The notes beneath the pieces were generated by a model. The model was given only the letters and a program-made list of their open reading frames with translations, searched no databases and was not told the origin of the DNA. The translations under genes and the position numbers were made by a program. This document shows positions 12,401 to 24,400 of a stretch of DNA of 64,000 bases, piece after piece. The first letter of the stretch is position 1, and each line of letters begins with the position of its first letter. The stretch comes from Asterochloris sp. CNOR1 (Eukaryota; Chlorophyta; Trebouxiophyceae; Trebouxiales; Trebouxiaceae): assembly GCA_963969365.1 (NCBI GenBank), contig OZ017750.1, positions 1 through 64,000 on the forward strand. Reading direction: 5' to 3'.

Positions 12401-15400
12401 AGCAACGGATAAAGCCTTCTGGCCTGGCAGGCCGCAGCGCAAGTCTGGCTGTCATCAGTCAAGCCATGCTGTCAGTGTGCTGCTGTTGTGCTGCACGCCA
12501 CCAGGACACACATACCCAGTGCATTTGTGCACAATGCCCACGGCAGACGCATTACTTTACTACCCACCTGAGTCGTTCTGCCCGGGCTGGTGCGCATAGG
12601 CAGCCAAGGCCATGATGTGCAGCGCATGGCCCTCTGCAGCCCTGCGATAGGCCTCCTCGCCCTGATCCTGCCACTCCTTGCTGCATTTGTCCGCCGCATC
12701 CAGCAGGCTCAGCTGCTGCTCAGTCTCGCTGAGCGCGCCCAGGGCCTTGCTGCCGGGGCCCAAAGTGGCCTTGACTGCAGGAGTGCCTGGGGCTTCGGGG
12801 CGGATGCACTGCGCCAGTGACTTCCAGAAGCCAGGAGTGGTCTCCAGCGTCTGGCGGGCTCGGTGCGTGAGGAGGCCAGCCTGCGGGTCAGGAGCTTGCG
12901 TCTCAGCAACCTCAGAGGAGCTGCCTGCTGCATGCTTGCCATAAGGTGATCACTCACAGGGTCCAGATGGCAACCTGGTCAAGCGGTTGCTGTGTGGTCT
13001 TTGACGCCGCATCAGGGGGCGTCCCAAGCTGTCTTGGCGCACACTGGTCAACAGGGACCTCCATGAGATGTACAGACTCACCACCTACACTGCTGCCTGC
13101 TGATGGCCCCAACATCTACATACCTTAGACAGAGTTAGTCTCTGACAGCAGTTCCTCTTATAGACACTGATGTGAACTGCTCAGCCCCGCCTGACACCAT
13201 AAGGCCTGGACATGCTGGAGCCCTGCTACTGGGCGGAACCCACACTTCTGCCCCAGCAGCCACTGTGCAGATGCAGCAGTGGGGCACAGCCATGAGCCAG
13301 GAAACATCTAGAGCATGCTGCAGCTGTGACAGGCCTGAACCTCAAGACCAGAAGCTTGCCCCCCATAGCATCGAGGCGCCTACTCTCAGTGGCTGCAGGG
13401 GTTGAAGCGACTGCAGGAGCTGCAACTGTCCCCAGGCAGAGGCCACCTGCACAACATGACCAGGGCATGCGGTGCCTACGCATAAGGTCTCTGGCCTGTG
13501 AGAGGCCTATGAAGGCCCTTAAAGTTGCTCCCCTCTTTTCCCCTTGCCTGCTGCACAGCACAAATTGATGAGTACTAGAAGTTCTTTGTGTGATCTGTCT
13601 GCTTGCCTGCACCATATGAGACACATCAATAAAGACAGTCATAGCACCTGGCATGCCGCCCCACTGAGTCCAGCTGCTGCACAGGTCACAGCCTCTCACC
13701 AGCCAGGTGGTGTCCAAGCCTGCAACGCCCATGATGCACCTTCAGCACTTCATATCTAAACACCCCGCTGCAGCTTCTCACCCGCCAGATGGTGTCCAGG
13801 GCGTGCAGCGCCCATGCCAGCACCTCAGGCTGCTCATCCATGAGCACCTCTGCCTGCTGCACGATGCCCAGCAGGCCGTCCAGGCAGCTGAAGGGCCTAC
13901 CCTGCCCCTGCTGTCCTGGGCTGACCGGCGTTAGGGCCTTCATGCTCTGGGGTTGCCCTAAGCTGTTGGCTGAGGCTGGTTGGTTCTCCTGCATGGAGGC
14001 GGCAGGTAGGTGTTGCGATGGCCCCGCTCAACGATCCATGGCTATTTCAGGCGAGACGCTCCTGTTGCCTGCGACTCCCCCAGGCCATACTCAGAGAGCT
14101 GCCACTCCATACAGCTTTTTGCTACCAGCGCACGTCAGCTGCTGATGCTCTGCGATAAGCAGTGCCAGATGCGGTGCAGGCCCCACAGGGCTTTGCATAT
14201 TGCCGACTCGTTGCACAAAATTGCTGGGGTGTCCCTGTCGTGCCTCTAGTGCTTGCTCAGCCCAGACACCCTTAGCTGCACCCTGGCCCACCTTGCCACC
14301 TCTGCCTATATTGCCCTGGGGTTGGTACGCGTCTGGTGCATCTGGCTCCAGCAGCACCATTAGCAGGCTGGGGTGCGCAGCCAGCAGAGCCGTGCACAGC
14401 AGCTGCGCTGCGGCTGCAAAGGCCTTTGGGTATGCACGTGCCTGGGGGAGCTCAAATGCCTGGATGAGGCAGGCATGGGCCCCCTCCAGAAGCCTCTGGC
14501 CTGCAGGCAGGGATGGAGGCGCTGAGCGGGAGACTTGCATCTGCAACATTGGCTTCTGCCGGCTGGCTCAGAGTTACATAGACTGGATCTGGCAGAACAA
14601 GAGCTGCAGTCACGAGCAGCACTGAGGTAGCTGTGCATCGGCTTGGCTGATTGAGGACTTGTGAGCAAAGGCAGTCACCCATTGCGGCTGCTGCCACCTG
14701 TCAGCAGCGCTTGCTGGCCCAAGCAGAACGTCAACAAAGGGAGTGCAGGGACAGCAGACCCTCACACAGTTCAGCAGCAGCAGCCTAAAACGGTGGGAGA
14801 GCTTGACCTCCGGACCCTGGTGCCCGCTACAAGGCGCTTGATCAACAAGGCGCCTTTGCCTTGTGGCTCTTGCTGAGAGCAAGGATGCTCCCCAGCTGAA
14901 GCAGTAAGCCAGAAATTGCAGGGCCCCAGCCCAGGGCACGTGCTGCAAGCAGCTGTTTCAAACTGCAGGCAAGGCAGTCGTGAGCCCCCCCCCCCCCCCC
15001 CCCCCATGCAGGGGCCAGCAGCAGCACAACTGGCAGTGCGCAAAGGCCCTTGTTGCATGAGGTTCCGCAGTGACAGGCAGAACCATCCAGGCAACAATGC
15101 CAGGCAGGTGCCTTTCCAGCGTGCACCTGCTTTCTGCATGCATCAAGTACACAAATTTTGCAAGCCCACCCCCAGGCAACAGTCGCAGACAGCTGGCACG
15201 CCAGCTTGCACTGACATGCTGTGGAACGCCCTGTCTGCATGAAGGATCCCACTGCATATTTGTGTGCAGACCTACCTCCAGGCGCCAGTGGCAGGCAGCT
15301 GGCAAACGCGATGCGCTCCGCTGTGAAGGCCCCACAGGCGACAGCCAATGCATTGATGCCCTGGACCGCCGTGACCTGCTGGTCCATGCTGGCAAATTGA

Positions 15401-18400
15401 TGGGCTGCGTAAGAGGCCAGGGTGGCTGCCGCGCTGGGAATCCCAGGCAGGTTCACCTGCACAGCAAAGTTGAATTAATAGGTCGAGTGGGAGGCCAGGA
15501 TGGCTGCGAGCTGGAACTCCACGGCAGCTTCATCTGTGAAGCAACAGAGACTGGCAAGCTGCATGAGCGACCAGAACTCAGGGTGGCTGCTGCGTTGATG
15601 CAGAACAGTAGAACCGTCCGCGCAGCGGAGGTGCATAAGAGATTGGGGCAAGTTAGAGATCTGCTTCTGGTGGATTGAGTACCCAGATCCTGGATGGCAG
15701 AGCTCTTTATTGGTCCCTTTTGAGGAAGCTCCTGGGATGGGGGTGGGGTGTTGTTCTGCTTGTCATGTCACAACCACAATGCTGCGTCTTAGGTACACCA
15801 TCTGCTGAAGAGCAGCTGCTGTGCTCTGAGTGGCGCACGCTTACTGCTGGCAAAGAAATGAGGTGCTGCATGAGCATTGATTGCTTCACGACAACAAACA
15901 CAATAAGCTGGCGCTGCCTGGCTGACCTCCTGCCCTGCAGCCCTGGCATGAGTGCAGTTGCTTGACCCACATCATGGCGCAAAGCCTGGTGCCTACCTTA
16001 AACAGAGCGTGCAGCAGGGCAGAGTCACGGGGGGAGGCCTTCACCAGGACCGGCATCAACTCCATCCAGGCCACCACAGCTGCCTCCATGCTCTCTGCCT
16101 CTGTGCTCCTGCCCAGCAGACATGAGGCTGTCTCCACCAGATAGCCTGCACCAGCACAGCGTAAGGAGCCTCACAATTTGCATTGTGTGTTGAGGAGCAA
16201 CAGCTCTATTGTTTTCTGTGCGCTTTAGGCCTGTTTCCTTTTCAGACTAGAGCTCATGCACCAAGTTCTGGGAAGCAAGCGGATGCTAGATGCTGATCCA
16301 CATCTGCAGGGTCTCAACCCTGGCTTGGTGCATAGCACAGCACAGCAGCCTCACCTGCCGGGGGTGGAAGGTTGATGAACAGGCAAGTTTCGGGGTAGCT
16401 CTGCTGAGCCAGCTCCTGAGCCACCAGCCTGTGCAGAGCAGGAGCGGGGGCCTGCTGGCCCTCACTTCCAGCAGGCGCCAGGGTGGAGGTCTGTAGGGCT
16501 GCCCGCAGCACGCCAAGGGCTGCGGTGACCATCTCCCACCTCGCCTCACGCTGCGCAAAGTGGAAGCGGTTGCACTGCCCCAAAATGTGCACCAATGTGT
16601 ACCCCACAAAGGCCTGCAACAGGTGGAGGTCCACGTCAGCTGTCGTCACCTGAATGCCATTGTGCTGGTCAGACTGGGTGTAGACCCCACAAGCAGATCG
16701 GCAGCCTGCAGCCTTTTTCTCAGAAGCACATGAGCAGGAAGTGTGGAAGGCAAGCAGGAGTGAAACCCCACATGAAGTCGACAACATGTGAGCGGGCGGC
16801 TTCTGTACCTGCCGCAACGCATGCTTGCCCACACAAGGCACAGTAACACAACAAGCGGTATAGCAGCAGTCCCACCTGCACGACGCCAGTCACAATGCCG
16901 CCCTTTATGAGAGCACGGGTCAAAGTCAGGAAGGCCATGAGGACTGGGAAGTGCCCCAAGCGGCTCTCTCGCTGCTGCAGGGCGTGCAGGCAGGGCAGAG
17001 CGTAGGCCAGGGGGCCACCTCCGAGCCCAAGGCGCCCGCCTGCCTGCTGGGGTGGCTGCAGGAGCTGGGTGGCTGCCAGGGCCTGGGCCACCCGTCCAGG
17101 GTAGGCGCGTGCCAGATTGCTGGCCAGGTGCAGGCACTGGGCTGCAACACAGGGGCAGGCCGTCAGGCGGGGCTGCGGGCGACAGGGAAGGGTAGACACC
17201 GTGCCACATTGCTGCTTCACGTGCAGACACGGGGCTGCAGCTCAGTGGCAGGCTGTGAAGCAGGGCTACAGACAGCTGGCCAGCAGCAAGCAGGAGTAGC
17301 TTGGGCTGATCGCTGCGAGGAGGAGACACAGGGCTGCAGCGCAGGGCAATGCCATGTGTCATGCTTGCAGGCAGGTGTTGACATGCAAGTGGGGTTAGGC
17401 AAGGACTAACTGCATGAGGGCTATGTAGGCACCGGGTTACATTTCAACCAGCAATTGAGCAACCAGCACTCAGGTGGTGGCCCGGCCTGGACCGCCCCTG
17501 TTGGGCAAGCTGTGTTCAGGGCTGGAGGGAAGATGACGCGCAAAGGCACTGGACTGCAAAGCAAAGCAGGGGCCAAGCCACAGGTTCTCACAATGGGCAA
17601 AGGCTAACAGGGTGCAGCAAGTGCACAGCAAATATCACAATCAGCAGCTTGGGGCCCTGTAGCACTTGGTACATCTGGGGGCTGTTGCACTGCTGCCCAG
17701 TGGGCCTGTTGTCGGAAGAGCGCTCTGCCAATGTAGGCACATGCAATATACCAGCAGATGCTGTGGGGGCCAGGCAAATGCCTCACGTGGCCCTGGTGCC
17801 GCTGCATGCAGGCATGGCCACCATTGCTGTGCAGTGCAAAGCTCACCAGCAACTTCATGAAGCTCTGGACGCTGCGTGGCTCCTGCCAGGTCAATGACCT
17901 GGCAGGCCAGCTCCAGAACATCATATCCCTCTGGCACCTCCGCTGCCAACTGACCCTGCAGGAAAAGGGCCAAGCGTGCAGCCCGTTGCTGCACTCTGGC
18001 TCTCGACCGACAAGCCTCAAACATGCCAACCTATCAGGCCCTCGGACCAGTACTCTGGAAAAGGGATGCACTCTCCCTTGTTTGGGCAATGCCCAGGCAG
18101 TGCCTCCAGCAGGGCGGAGCATGGGCACCATCTAACGTTCGATGCAGCACAGTAACGCCTTTACATGAGCCAAGCAGCACCTGAACGAGGGGTTGGCATC
18201 CTGCTGCAGCTGCTTGCTTGAGCACTGCTTGGTCCAGCAGATGTATTGAGACAAACAGGTCTGAGATGCGTCTGCAGTCGCTGTTATACGTGGCTGCATG
18301 CTCAAAGGCCAGGTAGGCCACGCAATTGCAGGCACCCAATGGGCAAGGCAAGCGCAAGCTGCATCCTCACCTTGCGCTCTGCTGCGGCTGCATGCTCAGC

Positions 18401-21400
18401 CGCACTCACGTCCTCAAAGCGCACGTGCAGCAGCTGGCGAGCAGCCATGATGTTGTAGCACGTCACCTGAAGCAGCATAGCTCAGCTCAAGCAAAGCCAC
18501 TCATATGGAGCCCTGCCAGCCCCATTGAGCAGAGCAGGCAGCATATATATAGAAGCAACCCATGCAGCAGCTGGGGCCAGGCGAACAGCAAAGCCCAGGA
18601 CTTGTACCTCTGCACAGAGGTGGAAGAAAGCAGCCATGGTGCACGCTGTGCGTGCCACGACTCCCATGCTGTTGCGATCCAGGGGCGCAGTGGCTGCCTG
18701 CAGGTGAGAGAAAACGTGGACTTGACCACCAATGCTTGTGTCAAGCTGCAGCCTGCCAAGCGATCAAGACACACCACTGCACCAGGGATAGGGGCCATCG
18801 CATTGCCAGTACAGAAGTGGACAATGAGCACATGCAGACCTGTCTGAACAGCAACAATCGTGCTCAACAGCGGCTGAGGCGCCACCCTATGCAGGTGCAC
18901 AGTTACTGTAGACGTACAGCAGGCGCCATACAGAATCCCACTGTGTTCACAGAGTTGCAAGCAATCGCCGCTGCAAGCTGAACCATGTTTGTAGCATCAC
19001 TAAGCACAAAAGAAGGGCATACAACAGGAGAGCCTACCCACACACCCCTGTGCATCAGGAACACACGCAGCCCTCAACTCCCTGCTCGCCCCCTTATATC
19101 GTTTGCTGCTCTTAGGTGGGCCCCAGGAAGACAACACACAGGAGGGCACCTACGACCACGAGTCCCCCACGCACCCGCTTCATGTCCTTGAGGGACTCCC
19201 ATGCGGGCGCCACTAGCAGCTGCCAGCGGTGCAGGTTCCATTCGCGCAGGTCCCAGATGACAATCATGTCCTCTGCAGGGGCGCTGGCCTCGCTATAGGC
19301 ATCTGCAGACTGGGGAGGCTCTGCCATGAAGCGGGGGGCATCTCGGGGCTTGCCCTCCGCGCCCTGCAGGCACAGCATGTGTGGTTTTAAGTGGCCGGCC
19401 ATGCTGCAGCCCTCCTTTGGTGCTGGTGGTCTTGCTGCAGGTGTCTGTTGTTTGCGGGCCTCAGCCATGATGCAGGGGCGCATCCGGCGCTTGCCCTTCA
19501 TGCGCCGCAGGCACAGCCGCAGGCACAGCCGCAGGCACAGCCGCAGGCACAGCCGCAGGCACAGCCGCCGGCACAGTCGCAACATTGGTGGTCGGGACTA
19601 TTCTGGGAAACTCAAGAGGGCTGGTGTGGAGCCCAGCAAGCCTTGCAGGTACAGACCGGCTGCTTGTTTAGGTGGCTCTGCTGCCCAGACGCTTAGAGTG
19701 GGTAAGACTCCTATGATGAGCTAGGACCTCGCATGGCTTCTCTTAGAGGTTCCTTAGGCACAGACATATTGGTTGTGCAGGTTGCCTTGCTGCAAGGATC
19801 TGAAATACAGCAAGGAGCATCAAACACAGACAGCCGGCAGACCAGTGGCTGCCCCCACAGTATTCTACTCACAATGACACAAGCTGTGGCATACAAGCAC
19901 AACTTGTGCAGCTGCAGAGCTTGGCCCCCTTGGGTGGGTCGCCTGGACTTGGCCAGGAACTACACCCCTGGCAGACCTCCACACCCTGCCTGACTCAGCA
20001 GCAGAGCAGTCCACGGCCTCATACTACAGAAACTCCAGCTGAGCTAATGTTTGCAGGTGCAAGAATGAAAGGCAAGACCCCTATCAGGTGTCCATCACAG
20101 TGTCTCAGCAACTGCCACTGGCTAGAAGCACAGGTTTGAGAAACTCTCAGCCTGCAGCTCCTCCCAGCCAGCTTTGCTACAGCTGGTATCCTCATATGAA
20201 GCCATGTCAGCCAGACAGCAGGCAGACATGAAGAGCTGCTCACACAGCCCAACAAAATCCTCACCGGCCACAGACGGAAGTTCTGGAGGTAGCTCAGCAT
20301 CAGCTCCTCTTTGAGCACCACCCACTGCTCCTCCTTGCCCTCCTCTACAGGCTCAGACTGAATGCGGGGATCCCCTTGGGCCAGGCGGGTGGCCACAGTG
20401 TGTATCTTCAGGATGCTCACCACCTTGGCTGCAGTGCAGGCAGAGGAAATCATGAGATCAACTGCACTGAACTGGGTTGCAGTGCCAGCTGAAGGCCACG
20501 TCCCAGAGAGTCAACACTGCTTGGGCCTTAGACATCTGTCTGCTGCAAAGCGATGGGCTACAGTATGACTGCATCATTAAAAGGTTCCATGTACAGCAGC
20601 AGGCATGCAGGTTGTGTTAAGAGGTTCTGCGCCACCTTGGCTGTAGGGCAGGTGGAAAGCGTCACTGCAAGGGTCCAGCACGCTGAGCAACTCAGCACTC
20701 TCAGCGCAGGCTCGGCATCTTGAGGGTGGCAGCAGGGGCAGTATGACTGCCCGCACAAGTCGCAGGCAGGGCTCACACCACCGTAGACAATGGCAGCAAA
20801 CAGTCACAAGGTATACGTGCCCGCCATGACACACAGCAAACAGAGGCAGATCAACTGCCATGCCAACAGGCCATACTGCAGAAACGGGCAGGGTAGATGT
20901 CTTGAGAGGCCAGGCAGAGGCCTGTCATGTGGCCGTCTAGCTACATTTATGGCAGCAAACAGCCTCAGGATAACACAAGCCTGCCATGGCACACAGCCAG
21001 CAGTGAGGCTTAACCAGCGGCCACAGCAACAACCCTGCACCCCATCTGCCCAGCCTCTGCTACGATTGTGTGGCAGCGCTGTGGCAGCAGACACTTCATT
21101 GGTCTCGGTCCATTCCTGTAGTGAGCACCCTTGACAGGGCCTGCTGGGCCCAGCAGTGCGGCAGCTCGGCTGGAGATGTGACCCATATCAGGCTGGTTGA
21201 GTTGAGCATCCAGCTGCTCTTCATGAGAGCTGCCGGAAGTATGAGCATGGCGGAGTGTGGCAGCATCTGGAACCTGGGTGCCTGAGGGCTTATGAAGGGC
21301 TGAGCAGGCACCAGGGATTAAGACAACAAATTGAGCCAACAACAGTGCTCTGCACAGGGGCGTCACCAGCAGCCATCTCGCCGCAGGCCATTGCAGCAAA

Positions 21401-24400
21401 GAGGCGCAAAGTCTCCTGGTAGAGCTCTGGGAACAGCTCCAGCATCTTCTCCAGGAAGGTGTGGATGGGATGGTAGCTGTTTGTGCTCCAGAACCTCTCA
21501 CAAGTGTACTTGCTCTCTGCAGAAGCATGAATATCTGGGTGGTGAGTGGTGGCACCAGCCTGGTGCTGCTGGCCTTGCCTAGCTGAATGTGTGAGGCGGG
21601 AACCTAACGTTGCAGTTTGCTGCCATCAAAGGCGAAGGAACGAGCCCAAGCCGCCTGTTCATTAACAGGTGGCAACAGCTGAGCAAGGCAGCCTGGCAAT
21701 TGGTTAAGCTTCCCACATGTACTGCAGCCATGGGCCGCAGCCAGAGGGGCACTTCAAATGCATGGCTGCAAGCGCACCTTTGAATATCAGCTCCAGGATG
21801 CGGACAACCTGTGTCAGAGCGATGGCAGGCAGCGTGAAAGGTGTCAGCCCAAATGCGCCGATGACTGCATGCAGGGCACATCAAGAGTGAGCAAACATCA
21901 GCAGGCACTGCTGGCCGCAAGCATTGGGCAGTGCAGCGCATCGCCAACCAGGACTGTGCAGCAACAATGTGTTGCAGCAAGTCACGTGTTGCAGGCAGCA
22001 GTTCCAATGTTGCAGCTCGGGTGCAGGGGTCGTAGCACATCAAATGTGCAGCACTTCTGGGCCTGGCATTGGCAAACTTGATGCAGCAGAGCAGAGGAAC
22101 CTGCAGAGGCAAGACATGTGCAGTAGTGGCATTCTGAATGATCGTAGTGGAGCTGCTTGAAGCCTCAGGCTGCTGTCAGCTTCACCATATGCGTAAGACA
22201 TCTCTCTGACCTGCTTCTGTGGTGTCCAGAGCCACTTGGCGGCAGTGATTGGACCGATGGGTGGACTGATGCATTCCAGGGTGGTCCAGCGCAGCTTCCA
22301 GGCCTCCTAGCGCTTCCAGGCTTTGGGCAGCGCCGGCCATGGCTGCCACATCCAGGTCAGCCACAGGAGACCCTGCGGGAATAGGCCAGAGGCCGTCGTT
22401 GCAGGTAACCCTCTCGTCTCTGAGATGTGCCAGCTATGGCTTGACAACCCAAGGCCACCACAACATGTGATGCAAGCAGCACTGGCTGTTGCACACTCTC
22501 CACAAGCGAGAAGCAGGATAAGTTCGGTTATGAAGTGAAGCGGCGTATACACATCCCAGACTACCGCACCACACCCTTTGAGATCAGCTGATTGTGAGCT
22601 GGAGTGCCTCATGAGTTTGGCTTGAGCTCTCTGCAGGCTGCCAAGTTCCAAGCGGTCCAGCCAACATTTACTCGATCCCAAGGAAGCGCCCTGATTCAGC
22701 AAGGCCCTATGACAATCATACACACCAATGCTGCATGTGTGCTCCTCAACTCACCCTCGACAGAGTTCAGCAGTGTGACAACCGCTGCAAAGGCCAGCAG
22801 TATGGGCCCATGAGCCGCAGTGAGCCCTGTGTCAAAAGGTACGCCGACCTGGTCCTTTCCGTCCAGCTTAAGCCAGCTGCTGAGGTACTTGTGCACCTAC
22901 ACAGCAACAATGTTGCTCGGGTTCATGGCAGGTCCATGCAGGCGCCATGATGGACTCCTTAGCAGACTGTTGTCGGCAGTATTGCATTGTATGTACAACA
23001 AGCAGCCAATATCACATTGTGATGAGACCCTGTGTAAGGGTACTGGGCAGCTGCGTGACTGCACAGAGGCGTAACTGAGCACAGGGCGCATGTCATGCGC
23101 CGCATGATGCCGGGATAGGCAGGATCCAGCACATGGGAAGTAGCGTCCAGCATGCTGTGAGCAGCCTTGCAAAGCGCACCTGGCATATGGCAGAAGCACC
23201 TGGCAAAACATCATCTGGACTGTCTGAGCGTTTTCCGACGTCGCCCAAAGCACGCAGGGTGGCTGTGGCGGTGTTCATCATCTCCAGCATCATCATCTGG
23301 GCCTGCAGCACGCTGGCAAGGGTGTGACTGTCCAAGCTTATCTGCCCGGCATGACTACTTAGCGTTCCAGCGTCGAGCTTGCCAGGGCATGGGCACCACT
23401 GCTGCTGTGCCTGACAGTTTCCAGCACTGACTCCAGCCGTAACTCCAGTGGCTGTGTGAGTGAGCCCTGAACCCCTCTTTCAAAATCCTAGCTGCTGGGT
23501 GAAACATGCATGCCCAGGCCTGTAGTGATGTCATGCAGCAGGCCATGCCAAGGTGTAACATGCAGCTTGCAAAGTTGAAGAGTGCACGAAGCAGGTCGGG
23601 TAGGGCTCAGACATGTGGCTGCTGACACCCTTCAGGCAGGCACCTGCTGCAGCTAGGCTGCTGCTCTCTGCTGCTGCCAGCAACACCCTTGCTTCCGCTG
23701 ATGTGGACATTGACAAACTGGACTTCCACAAGCAGGCAACCATTGGCCGGCTTGCACTCAGACACACATGTGGCCCACTGTGGTAGTGGCTGCCCCACAT
23801 GAGAGCTCCATCTGACGGCACGCCAAGCAGTTTGCAGCTGCACAGCAACTAAATCCCAGGCCTGACACATGCAGACAACCATGCAGACTTCCCTGCCTGT
23901 CAACCAGCAAGCTGTTGGTCAGTTCAATGTTGTGTTAGGTGTAGGTAGAGCCCCAGGCAGAACCAGAGTGTAGTTGACGCACCGTGTAGATGCTCCCTTT
24001 CCGGTCAGTCAAGGGCCCGTCTGCGGAGGGTGCTGCCAATTGGAAGAGGTGGCTGTGGAACAGCTTGGCCAAGCGGATGAAGGTGGCAGCTGTCACGCGC
24101 CCTGAGTCCTGCAGGACGTGATTGATCCCCAGCAGGAGGTTGCGCTCGCAGAGCACCTGGTGCAGGATGTCAGGTAGGGCCAGGTGGTGGTGCTCAGGCA
24201 GTAGCCGTGCCCTGCAGGGCAGGACAGAGGCAAATGAGATGCAGAACGGCTGCAGGTGGTACTCGGCAGCTGCCAGGCCTCACAGGGCAGCAAAGGGGGG
24301 CTGTCTGACATAGATTTGAAGCAGCATGGTCCTGCAGGGCAAAAGGGCAGCCACGGTGCAGAATGGTGAGGTTCATGTTGCTGGCAATGGCCACACATGA

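Noticed and set aside
16646-17362. Exons near 16.3-17.2 kb assigned to NUP205 rather than NUP188
   Set aside because: Several segments fit both scaffold proteins, but the N-terminal exon and the PKFWENL-like exon match NUP188 better.
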